This document shows, in pieces, positions 1 through 5,775 of a stretch of 9,996 nt of DNA. Below the pieces are notes generated by a model. It saw nothing but the letters and a program-made list of their open reading frames with translations. It was not told the DNA's origin and did no database searches. This stretch comes from an uncultured bacterium (GTDB lineage: Bacteria > Patescibacteriota > Microgenomatia > UBA8517), in the NCBI GenBank assembly GCA_937928235.1, contig CALEZE010000194.1, forward strand, positions 1 through 9,996, written 5' to 3'. The number at the start of each line of letters is the position of its first letter. Position 1 is the first letter of the stretch. The translations under genes were made by a program, and so were the position numbers.

Positions 1-444
1 TACGGTCAAGGCAGTTATGGCGGTTATGGTTGCTTTATTGCGGGTACCAAAATCTTAATGGCAGATGGAAGTTATAAAAACATCGAAGAAGTTAGGCCCG
101 GCGACGAAGTAGTGTCATACAACCTTTCCACCGGCGAACAGGTAACTGACTCTGTCCGCAGACTGCTGGTGCACCCCAACAATCCGGGGGGCTACTTAAT
201 ACTTAATGACGATCTAAAGGTTACCGGTAACCACAGGGTTTGGGTGGTCAACAAGTCTGCATGGCTAAGAGCCGACGAGCTAAAAACCGGCGACGAACTA
301 CTAACCCCTGATGGGAATAGTCAAACAATTTTCTCTATCGAAAAAGTGGAGGGTAACTACCCCGTTTACAACCTTGGCTTGCCTGGTGACAATCACAACT
401 ATTTCACCGAAAATGTCCTCGTACACAACTGGTGGAAAGCTTAA
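1..444 (+). CDS. C-terminal Hint (hedgehog/intein) autoprocessing domain, 5'-truncated gene
   Basis: The frame is open from base 1, so the gene starts upstream; the ATG at 58 lies inside the domain and is not the start. The 147 visible residues begin with a Gly/Tyr-rich stretch that runs into GCFIAGTKI. Cys11 would be the Hint nucleophile (block A). T75-x2-H78 matches block B, and the segment from VYNL (122-125) to VHN (141-143) matches blocks F/G. Hint domains cleave or splice the peptide bond before the Cys by an N-to-S acyl shift. Here His142-Asn143 is followed by Trp rather than Cys/Ser/Thr, and only four residues (WWKA) remain. Splicing is therefore unlikely; N-terminal cleavage, as in bacterial intein-like or hedgehog-type domains, is more likely. 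The GCF junction resembles hedgehog proteins. The upstream part of the protein is not visible, so the cargo is unknown. The stop lies 3 nt from the convergent gene's stop. The Hint call is firm; its activity is inferred. Confidence 0.88.
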   Translation, partial: YGQGSYGGYGCFIAGTKILMADGSYKNIEEVRPGDEVVSYNLSTGEQVTDSVRRLLVHPNNPGGYLILNDDLKVTGNHRVWVVNKSAWLRADELKTGDELLTPDGNSQTIFSIEKVEGNYPVYNLGLPGDNHNYFTENVLVHNWWKA

Positions 445-447
445 GAG

Positions 448-1458
448 CTACCAGAAACTAATCGCCTTTCCCTCTTCATCTTTTAGGTAGTAATTTCTGC
501 ACCCAGGTAAACAGAATGTACTCGCCAGTTCCTCTTCCTGATAGGCATATGCCACCCACGAAGCACCGTGGTAACAAAAGTCTCTGTCTCGTCTATCCAG
601 AGAGTCACAAACCGACTTGGCACGGTTGATATCAAAGTCGTCAGTTATTGGCATTGTTGCCCCCAAAGCGTAAAAACAATCATCCGCAAACAAGGAATCC
701 CCTAGCCCCTCACAAAGCTTGGCCACTTGTAAGTAATCGTTTTCAAAAACCGCACTCCACCACTCAACTTGTCGAAAATAACAAGCAGCCTGTAAGTCTC
801 TTGGTAAATCTGGGCATGGCGTGTAAGGGTTGTCTGAATTGAAAGTGCGCTGGACAAGCTCCGGCCGGCCTTTTTCGTATATTAAAGGAAAGTTGTACTC
901 CATCAGCACCCCGCCAATACAGCCAAACGGGGTTATCTGGGGCTGAATCTCCTGGCAATTACGCAGAGAGTCCACTAGTCTCTCTTGACCAAAATGCTCT
1001 GCTAAACCATGGCCAATGCCATGTTGACAACCATAGTAGTGATCTCCAAAAGCATCGAAGCAAGCTGTATTTAGCTTGCCCACTACAGACTCTCCTTGGT
1101 CTGCAAATGCGGCTTTAAACAAACCGTGATAGCAACCATAATCAAACTGGTCATCACAAACTGCAACTGCATCGAAACCCGAGTGATGATAGAGCTCTTC
1201 TCCGGCTATGTGGACCAAAATATGGGAAGATATGCCCGAACCCAAATAAGGCTTGATATAGAAATCCTTAATCTTCTCGTAACCTTCCTTCGCTCCATCA
1301 CGAGACAATGTTTCTTTCATTTCCTGCCTCAGATTTGCTAAAGATGCGCTATCTAGAACCTTCGGAAGAATTGGTATTGATACTCGACCGCCCGTCCACC
1401 AAAGCCCGACACCAATTACAAGCAATGCCAGTACCAGAAGAACCTTAGTCTTATTCAC
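448..1458 (-). CDS. Cys/His-rich helical repeat protein, membrane-anchored (paralogue A, 336 aa)
   Basis: Not recognised as a named family. I prefer the GTG at 1458: it gives the N-terminus (M)NKTKVLLVLALLVIG, a short basic segment plus one membrane helix as in the paralogues, and overlaps the upstream gene by only 8 nt (GTGAATAA). An ATG at 1488 (346 aa, 38-nt overlap, AGGTGG 12 nt upstream) remains possible. The rest should be extracytoplasmic. It has 14 Cys, H79-x3-H83-x3-E87, GCYHG (His111), H146-x3-H150-x3-E154 and Cys pairs at 168/180, 215/226, 249/261, 284/295 and 316/320. It is clearly homologous to the proteins at 1451-2833 and 3972-5120, but lacks their first Cys pair, and a Ser and a Phe replace two other Cys. 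It is the last gene of a three-gene operon. Possible role: disulfide-stabilised, perhaps metal-binding, surface protein (inference). Confidence 0.85.
   Translation of the reverse strand: MNKTKVLLVLALLVIGVGLWWTGGRVSIPILPKVLDSASLANLRQEMKETLSRDGAKEGYEKIKDFYIKPYLGSGISSHILVHIAGEELYHHSGFDAVAVCDDQFDYGCYHGLFKAAFADQGESVVGKLNTACFDAFGDHYYGCQHGIGHGLAEHFGQERLVDSLRNCQEIQPQITPFGCIGGVLMEYNFPLIYEKGRPELVQRTFNSDNPYTPCPDLPRDLQAACYFRQVEWWSAVFENDYLQVAKLCEGLGDSLFADDCFYALGATMPITDDFDINRAKSVCDSLDRRDRDFCYHGASWVAYAYQEEELASTFCLPGCRNYYLKDEEGKAISFW
1451..1458 (-). other. GTGAATAA start/stop overlap between operon genes 2 and 3
   Basis: The minus strand reads GTGAATAA: the TAA ends the 460-aa gene and the GTG is the preferred start of the 336-aa gene. 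The arrangement resembles the ATGA overlap one gene upstream and gives an N-terminus like those of the paralogues. The competing ATG at 1488 keeps this call moderate. Confidence 0.5.
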
Positions 1459-2833
1459 CCCAAATGTAAGTTGCCATTTCCTTGACATAATTACGACAAT
1501 CCACCTGGCTAGACGGAGCTATGTTGTCACAAATGTTCAAACTGAAATCGTGCTCACGGCTGTCAGCAATGTCTGACTCTATTACTCCGTAAAGACAATC
1601 AAGAGCGTAAGAACCCACCTGGTCGCAAAAGTTAATTGCATCTTTCCATGAGTTAGTAAAGTAAAAATAAGCCCTCTCTCCCAAGGACCGGAAACAACCG
1701 CCACGCCAGAGGTCTGGCACATTTTGACAAGCAGCAAGTACTGCAGGTTTATTTCCATAGAGAGACAAGGCATAAAGTCCTATGTTTTGCCAACAACTAC
1801 TCTTCTGTGTGGGATGTAAATTGTCACAAAGTGAGATTGTATCTTCTAAGTCACCGCTGAAAAGCGCCGGTCTACCGGCAGGAACACCAAAAAAATAATC
1901 CATCAGGGCTCCTTCAGTGCAATGACCCTGGTAATAAGGTGTCTCCATTTCGCGGCAAGCAGCCAGCGCTTGCGGCAGTTGGTTGTAGGTTTCACCCAAA
2001 GCGTGTCCCACCAAATGGTAACAAGAATCGCTTTGGTAACCGGAATCATCATCGGTAACCACTTGGGAACAAATGGTACCAAACTCACCAGTAAAATTAG
2101 GGTCACTTACAAACTTGCGATTAAAAGCGCCGTGAATGCAGCCATAATCACAAGCCCGGTCGCAACTGTTTGCAACATCTTGCCAATCCAAACCTGTTTC
2201 GATAGCAATTTCTCCTAAAATATGTGCTGGGCCATGACAAGAGGTAACTCCGTAGCCTTCTCTTGTTTGGCTTAATTTAAACAAAGTGTCCAAACTATCA
2301 GCCAACCCCGCCAAGCTAGACTGATTGACCAGTGGTCTTAATTTATCCTTAAAACAACCATAATCTATTCCTCTACTTTCAGTTTGACAGCTCTTGATTA
2401 ATCCCTCGATGTCACTTTGCAAACCATTGTCAACAAGCAAAGTAATGGTCTTCTGGTAAGTTCTACCCCAAATGTTCTTGGCAGGATGATCTAATTCGGG
2501 GTTAAATATGGTATCCCCATTGTCCACATATAAAGTTACGGTTAATTTTCCGGGCCGAAACGGTCCACTCTTAATCCTAAAGAACGGTTCGAAATTCTTA
2601 TCAGCGTAGATACCGGCAGGAAGATAGTCTGTTGCTGAGTGAATTTCCCCGTCCTGTGAGAAAACCAGATGGCCAGATTCTTTCAGGGTCACTGTTTTAA
2701 AATAAATAGCCTCCCCCACGGCTTGGTCACTAACCGCTATCATGTTCCTGGGTACAGCCAATAAAGCCCATACCAGTGTGAAGTAGGTAAAAATAAAGAA
2801 AATCACGAGCTTTGTAAGTCGTTTTTTTGTCAT
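1451..2833 (-). CDS. DUF7282-like domain plus Cys/His-rich helical repeat protein (paralogue B, 460 aa)
   Basis: The ATG at 2833 overlaps the upstream gene's TGA as ATGA and gives MTKKRLTKLVIFFIF, a basic segment plus membrane helix. The TTG at 2851 would only add six residues. Residues ~30-135 look like a beta domain. The stretch VSDQAVGEAIY (34-44), then G54 and the acidic YVDNGD loop (102-107), closely match the small protein at 9363-9806 and resemble my recollection of DUF7282. Residues ~145-460 form the Cys/His-rich helical region: Cys149/160, H200-x3-H204-x3-E208, C224-x3-C228-x3-C232 followed by His234, H273-x3-H277-x3-E281, then Cys pairs 293/305, 336/347, 369/380, 403/413 and 435/446 at 32-43-residue spacing. 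There are 18 Cys in all. It is the middle gene of an operon. Likely extracytoplasmic; biochemical function unknown. Metal binding by the H-x3-H-x3-E helices is inference. Confidence 0.88.
   Translation of the reverse strand: MTKKRLTKLVIFFIFTYFTLVWALLAVPRNMIAVSDQAVGEAIYFKTVTLKESGHLVFSQDGEIHSATDYLPAGIYADKNFEPFFRIKSGPFRPGKLTVTLYVDNGDTIFNPELDHPAKNIWGRTYQKTITLLVDNGLQSDIEGLIKSCQTESRGIDYGCFKDKLRPLVNQSSLAGLADSLDTLFKLSQTREGYGVTSCHGPAHILGEIAIETGLDWQDVANSCDRACDYGCIHGAFNRKFVSDPNFTGEFGTICSQVVTDDDSGYQSDSCYHLVGHALGETYNQLPQALAACREMETPYYQGHCTEGALMDYFFGVPAGRPALFSGDLEDTISLCDNLHPTQKSSCWQNIGLYALSLYGNKPAVLAACQNVPDLWRGGCFRSLGERAYFYFTNSWKDAINFCDQVGSYALDCLYGVIESDIADSREHDFSLNICDNIAPSSQVDCRNYVKEMATYIWGE
2830..2833 (-). 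other. ATGA stop/start overlap (translational coupling)
   Basis: On the minus strand the bases read ATGA: the TGA ends the 148-aa CHRD-like gene and the ATG starts the 460-aa gene. No Shine-Dalgarno-like sequence precedes this ATG, so reinitiation by the terminating ribosome is the likely mode of initiation. This decides the start against the in-frame TTG at 2851. Confidence 0.8.
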
Positions 2834-3276
2834 TTGAGTAATTGCCCACAACTAATTAAATTTTGCTCAGAATCATCGCTATACACCACTAGAGCTAGTG
2901 GTGCTTGGCGGACTAGTTCAGAAACTGTGAGTGTGTAAAAAACCGCTCTAACCTGGCCTCCAAATAGTGGCCATACTTGATATTTCTTATCTCCCAAACT
3001 CCCACAGTCACCGGCAAGTAAGGCTGTGGGTTGTATTTCCTTTTCAAGACCTTTCACTGAAACATAAATCTCTAACATGTTGTTCACATCCTGAAAGTAG
3101 GCCTGCCCAGAAACTGCGGATTCGTTTACAGGCATAAGATTAACAGTAATTTTTTGGCCTCTTTCCTCTTGATTAAGGGGTATGGGTGATTGATAAAAAA
3201 GGTATGGCTTCCTTGACCACAAACTCAAAAAGCCGACAAAGAGCAAGACGGCATAGATTTTAAACCAACGGCTCAT
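2830..3276 (-). CDS. Small membrane-anchored CHRD-like beta-sandwich protein
   Basis: A protein of 148 residues with one N-terminal membrane segment (about 5-20). The C-terminal two thirds follow a pattern I associate with short CHRD-like secreted domains: a SGQA strand (56-59), alternating hydrophobics (68-76), GDCGSLG (89-95), a GG turn (106-107), a SELV segment (119-122) and a terminal SCGQL (142-146). Cys91 and Cys143 are likely to pair. The histidines usual before the first Cys in such domains are absent (PTALLAGDC), so any metal-related role may be lost. It is the first gene of the minus-strand operon, and its TGA overlaps the next gene's ATG (ATGA), implying translational coupling. The ATG at 3276 lies about 8 nt beyond a minus-strand -10, so the mRNA may be leaderless. 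The family call is from pattern memory and moderate; the gene itself is firm. Confidence 0.8.
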   Translation of the reverse strand: MSRWFKIYAVLLFVGFLSLWSRKPYLFYQSPIPLNQEERGQKITVNLMPVNESAVSGQAYFQDVNNMLEIYVSVKGLEKEIQPTALLAGDCGSLGDKKYQVWPLFGGQVRAVFYTLTVSELVRQAPLALVVYSDDSEQNLISCGQLLK

Positions 3277-3280
3277 CCAT

Positions 3281-3290
3281 ACTATAATAA
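3281..3290. promoter_or_regulatory. Shared divergent -10 region between the CHRD-like operon and the first LRR gene
   Basis: The 10-bp sequence ACTATAATAA contains a perfect plus-strand TATAAT (3283-3288), 10 nt before the ATG at 3299. Read on the minus strand it gives TATTAT (3289-3284) or TATAGT (3286-3281), 4-8 nt before the ATG at 3276. The two starts are only 22 nt apart, so the two -10 elements must overlap. Transcripts starting about 7 nt downstream of each would have leaders of roughly 0-3 nt. No convincing -35 is visible on either strand. Confidence 0.6.
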
Positions 3291-3298
3291 CTTAATTG

Positions 3299-3985
3299 AT
3301 GACCTACTTCATTACTTTTCTACTAGCAATCCTAACCGCCGTTTATAGCCAGTTTTTTTGGCTTGATGTATTTTCCCAAGATTTACGAACTTATTGCGAG
3401 TACGGCGGCATTTACTACGAAAACATAGATGAAATGTATCAAGCTATATTAAATGATGACTACTCTGTTATTTCGGGGGGAGAATATGCTTACGGTTGCA
3501 ATACTAACCAGCTAAACATAGACAGTATTGCTCAATTTGATGCATTTACCATTTATGGAGTCACCAGGGGTAATGTGAACCAGATTCCTGCCGAAATAGA
3601 CAAAATTGGTACACTAGAGAAACTTCAAGTCCAGGATCAAAAGCTAACCAACCTGCCCGATGAAATAGGGAACCTATCAAACCTAAGCGTGCTTAAGTTG
3701 GGGGGCAATAATATCACACACCTTAATCCCACAATGGCTAATCTAAAAAATCTCGAGGCCTTGTACCTTTACCGAAATCGTCTAAAGAATGTACCCGAAA
3801 CTATTGGTCAACTTGATAGTCTCAAATTACTGGATTTGAGGTACAATCGCCTCACCGAATTGCCGGAAACAATTGGCAACTTGAGTGACAGTTTGGAAGT
3901 CGCCTATCTGGGGGGCAATTTTTTTGACCAACAGGCCAAGGAAAAAATCCGCTCTCTTCTGCCTCATACAACTATCTATTTCTAG
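3299..3985 (+). CDS. Membrane-anchored leucine-rich-repeat protein (LRR-1)
   Basis: I chose the ATG at 3299; the preceding TTG at 3296 would add one residue only. The 228-aa product starts with a hydrophobic segment (about 2-20), then a ~70-residue region with two Cys (33 and 67) that may pair, then about five LRRs from residue ~96 to the end. The repeats are the 23-residue type with LPxxIGxLxxLxxLxLxxNxL, as in LPDEIGNLSNL (119-129) and VPETIGQLDSL (165-175). The chain ends in LGGN (204-207) followed by LLPHTTIYF, closely matching the second LRR protein (5155-5751), so the two are paralogues. LRRs form a curved beta/alpha solenoid that binds other proteins; the partner is unknown. It is probably displayed outside the membrane. 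It lies divergent to the CHRD-like operon, and its stop overlaps the convergent 382-aa gene by 14 nt. Confidence 0.9.
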   Translation: MTYFITFLLAILTAVYSQFFWLDVFSQDLRTYCEYGGIYYENIDEMYQAILNDDYSVISGGEYAYGCNTNQLNIDSIAQFDAFTIYGVTRGNVNQIPAEIDKIGTLEKLQVQDQKLTNLPDEIGNLSNLSVLKLGGNNITHLNPTMANLKNLEALYLYRNRLKNVPETIGQLDSLKLLDLRYNRLTELPETIGNLSDSLEVAYLGGNFFDQQAKEKIRSLLPHTTIYF

Positions 3986-5120
3986 GCTGGGAAAGACAGG
4001 TTGCTTGCTCACTCCAAGGGACAAAGGAGCATATTTTCTCTCTTGCTTGTTGGCCATGGTAATTCTCCGCGGTCGCCCCTAAATAACCGTAGCAGTAGCT
4101 TTGGTTAGAAGTGTCACTCAAAGCTCGACACAGGTTTAGGGAAAACGGGCCATCGGGATTTTTGCCAAGGTCATTTTCAATCATCCCAATGAGACAATCT
4201 GGTGAATATTCTTCAAATTGGCTACAAAACTCGTTGGCCTTTTCTGCCGACAATCGGTAATCGTAATAAGCCATGCCAGCCATAGAGGCAACACAGCTCC
4301 CGCGCCACTCTTCCTGCACCTGATCGCAAATGGTTGTAGCCTCCGAAGTACCCTGAAAATAGTAATAGCTATATGACCCAACAGTGCCGTAGCATGTGGA
4401 TTGGAAGTTGTCAGGAACACCACGACAAAATTCAAGCAAATCAGCATTACTAGTAATATTTTTGTTTTCCTCTGCCCAGTCCCGGCCCATTAATTTCTCC
4501 ATAATCACCCCATCACCACAAATGTGGCGAGGTTGATTTTCTTTAACTTGATCACAATAGCCAAATGCGGCAGACAAATCCCCCGAAAGGGTTTCCGTCA
4601 AACTGTGACCCAACATGTGATAACAAGAAGTTTTGTCCTGGGCAACCTGTCCTTCTGAAAGCTCGCCACACAACTTGTCAAAATTATTAAAAATACCCCC
4701 CTTTTCTTGAGCATAAGCAACAAAAGCTCCATGGGTGCAGCCAGAATTACACAAATTACCACAACTCCTAGCTACTTGAGAAAAAGAGTCGCCGTTTTCA
4801 ATGGCTTTTTCTCCAAGCATGTGCGTTAAAGAATGGCAAGACCCTTGACCATAAGGGTATTGGTCAGGACTATTTCTAAACAAGTCTTCAAGGCTTGCTA
4901 CAACCTTGCTGACAGGATACAGACGAACCAGGTGAGTAGCTTTTTCAGCAAAACAGCCACTATCCATTCGATCTAATTCCTCCTGATAGCAATCTACCAG
5001 AGACTGTGAGACCGATTTTTCCAAATCTGCTTGGTTGTACGGCTTTTTAAAAACTGCCAAAAACAAAATGGTAAGAATCAGTAACAGAACAGAAATCGTT
5101 TTGAAGCCTAAAACTTTCAT
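3972..5120 (-). CDS. Cys/His-rich helical repeat protein, membrane-anchored (paralogue C, 382 aa)
   Basis: Third member of the unrecognised Cys/His family. The N-terminus has one membrane helix (about 8-24) and the rest is probably extracytoplasmic. It has 20 Cys. Landmarks in order: Cys44/56; Cys95 then H96-x3-H100-x3-E104; C120-x3-C124-x3-C128 then His130 (GCTHGAF); Cys151/166; H168-x3-H172-x3-E176; then pairs 189/201, 232/243, 265/276, 299/309, 331/343 and 364/375. First-Cys spacing in this series is 43, 33, 34, 32 and 33 residues, identical to the 460-aa paralogue over the shared repeats, with one extra repeat here. It lacks the DUF7282-like domain. The ATG at 5120 lies 7 nt after a minus-strand TATACT, so the mRNA is probably leaderless. 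Divergent LRR-2 starts 34 nt away. No c-type haem motif (CxxCH) is present. Function unknown; a metal-binding disulfide solenoid is inference. Confidence 0.88.
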   Translation of the reverse strand: MKVLGFKTISVLLLILTILFLAVFKKPYNQADLEKSVSQSLVDCYQEELDRMDSGCFAEKATHLVRLYPVSKVVASLEDLFRNSPDQYPYGQGSCHSLTHMLGEKAIENGDSFSQVARSCGNLCNSGCTHGAFVAYAQEKGGIFNNFDKLCGELSEGQVAQDKTSCYHMLGHSLTETLSGDLSAAFGYCDQVKENQPRHICGDGVIMEKLMGRDWAEENKNITSNADLLEFCRGVPDNFQSTCYGTVGSYSYYYFQGTSEATTICDQVQEEWRGSCVASMAGMAYYDYRLSAEKANEFCSQFEEYSPDCLIGMIENDLGKNPDGPFSLNLCRALSDTSNQSYCYGYLGATAENYHGQQAREKICSFVPWSEQATCLSQPRNR

Positions 5121-5135
5121 TTGCTATAGTATACT
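5101..5135. promoter_or_regulatory. Palindromic divergent promoter between the 382-aa gene and LRR-2
   Basis: AGTATACT (5128-5135) is a perfect 8-bp palindrome, giving TATACT as a -10 on both strands: 5130-5135 on plus, 5133-5128 on minus. The minus copy ends 7 nt before the ATG at 5120, predicting a leaderless transcript. On plus there is also TGCTATAGT (5122-5130), an extended -10 form, with TTGAAG (5101-5106) 18 bp upstream as a 4/6 match to a -35. RNA polymerase can bind in only one direction at a time, so expression of the two genes may be mutually constrained. Confidence 0.6.
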
Positions 5136-5154
5136 TAAATAAAGTTTTGACCGC

Positions 5155-5751
5155 ATGAAAAGCAATAAAGTAGCACTCGTAGCTTTCCTCTTGATGATTT
5201 TGCTTACTTTCTCTGTCGTTGGATGGCTGGCAATATCTCGTAACACCCAGCCTTCAGCCCCCAGCGCCCAGCCGAACTGGCAAGAAGAATTCGCAGCAAA
5301 CGAGGAGTATACTGGTCTTTTCGCTACCAAGGAAGATAATTTAACCGCCCTTCCCCCAGAAGTTTTTCAAAATGCTTATAAGCTACAAGAGCTGGGTATA
5401 GCAGATGCGCAAATTGAAGCAATTCCGCCAACCATTGGCCAATTAGTGAACCTTCGAATGCTAGACATTCACAGCTCAGGAGTAAAAGTAATCCCTGCCG
5501 AAATTGGCCAGCTAACTAACCTAAAAGAGCTACTTCTTTACGACAACCAAATAACCAGCATCCCATCGGAAATAGGCTCTCTAGAGGCACTTGAAGTCTT
5601 AGACTTAAGAGGAAATCAGCTGATCACCTTACCACCTACCATAACCAACCTGGTTAATTTAAAAAGACTCCACCTGGGGGGAAATCCTTTGGACATAAAT
5701 GAAGTAGAACAGTTAAAGCAAGCTTTGCCAAACACATCTGTCAACTTCTAA
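5155..5751 (+). CDS. Membrane-anchored leucine-rich-repeat protein (LRR-2)
   Basis: A 198-aa product starting at the ATG at 5155. It has a basic N-terminus, one membrane helix (about 6-27), a short Pro/Ser/Gln-rich linker (31-41) and about five LRRs from residue ~55 to the end. Repeats include IPPTIGQLVNL (90-100), IPAEIGQLTNL (113-123), IPSEIGSLEAL (136-146) and LPPTITNLVNL (159-169), each followed by the LxxLxLxxNxL-type strand. The chain ends LGGN (174-177) and LPNTSVNF, like LRR-1, but the Cys-containing insert of LRR-1 is missing, and there is no Cys. Probably an extracytoplasmic protein-binding scaffold tethered to the membrane; the ligand is unknown. It lies divergent to the 382-aa Cys/His gene and convergent with the 196-aa gene (24-nt gap, no terminator hairpin seen). 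No Shine-Dalgarno-like sequence precedes the ATG. Confidence 0.9.
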   Translation: MKSNKVALVAFLLMILLTFSVVGWLAISRNTQPSAPSAQPNWQEEFAANEEYTGLFATKEDNLTALPPEVFQNAYKLQELGIADAQIEAIPPTIGQLVNLRMLDIHSSGVKVIPAEIGQLTNLKELLLYDNQITSIPSEIGSLEALEVLDLRGNQLITLPPTITNLVNLKRLHLGGNPLDINEVEQLKQALPNTSVNF

Positions 5752-5775
5752 GAATCGGGTTCAATTTGAAGATTG

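Noticed and set aside
58..444. ATG at 58 as the start of a complete small Hint protein
   Set aside because: This would remove the catalytic Cys and block A, which are encoded in the same open frame upstream and run off the window edge.
1922..2218. 98-codon plus-strand frame opposite the 460-aa gene
   Set aside because: It lies wholly inside the Cys/His coding region on the other strand, has no family resemblance, and the conserved motifs establish the minus-strand frame as the real one.
4720..4765. Cys-rich triplet considered as a c-type haem or radical-SAM cluster site
   Set aside because: The spacing is C-x3-C-x3-C, with His two residues after the last Cys. This is neither CxxCH nor CxxxCxxC, and the protein is predicted to be extracytoplasmic.
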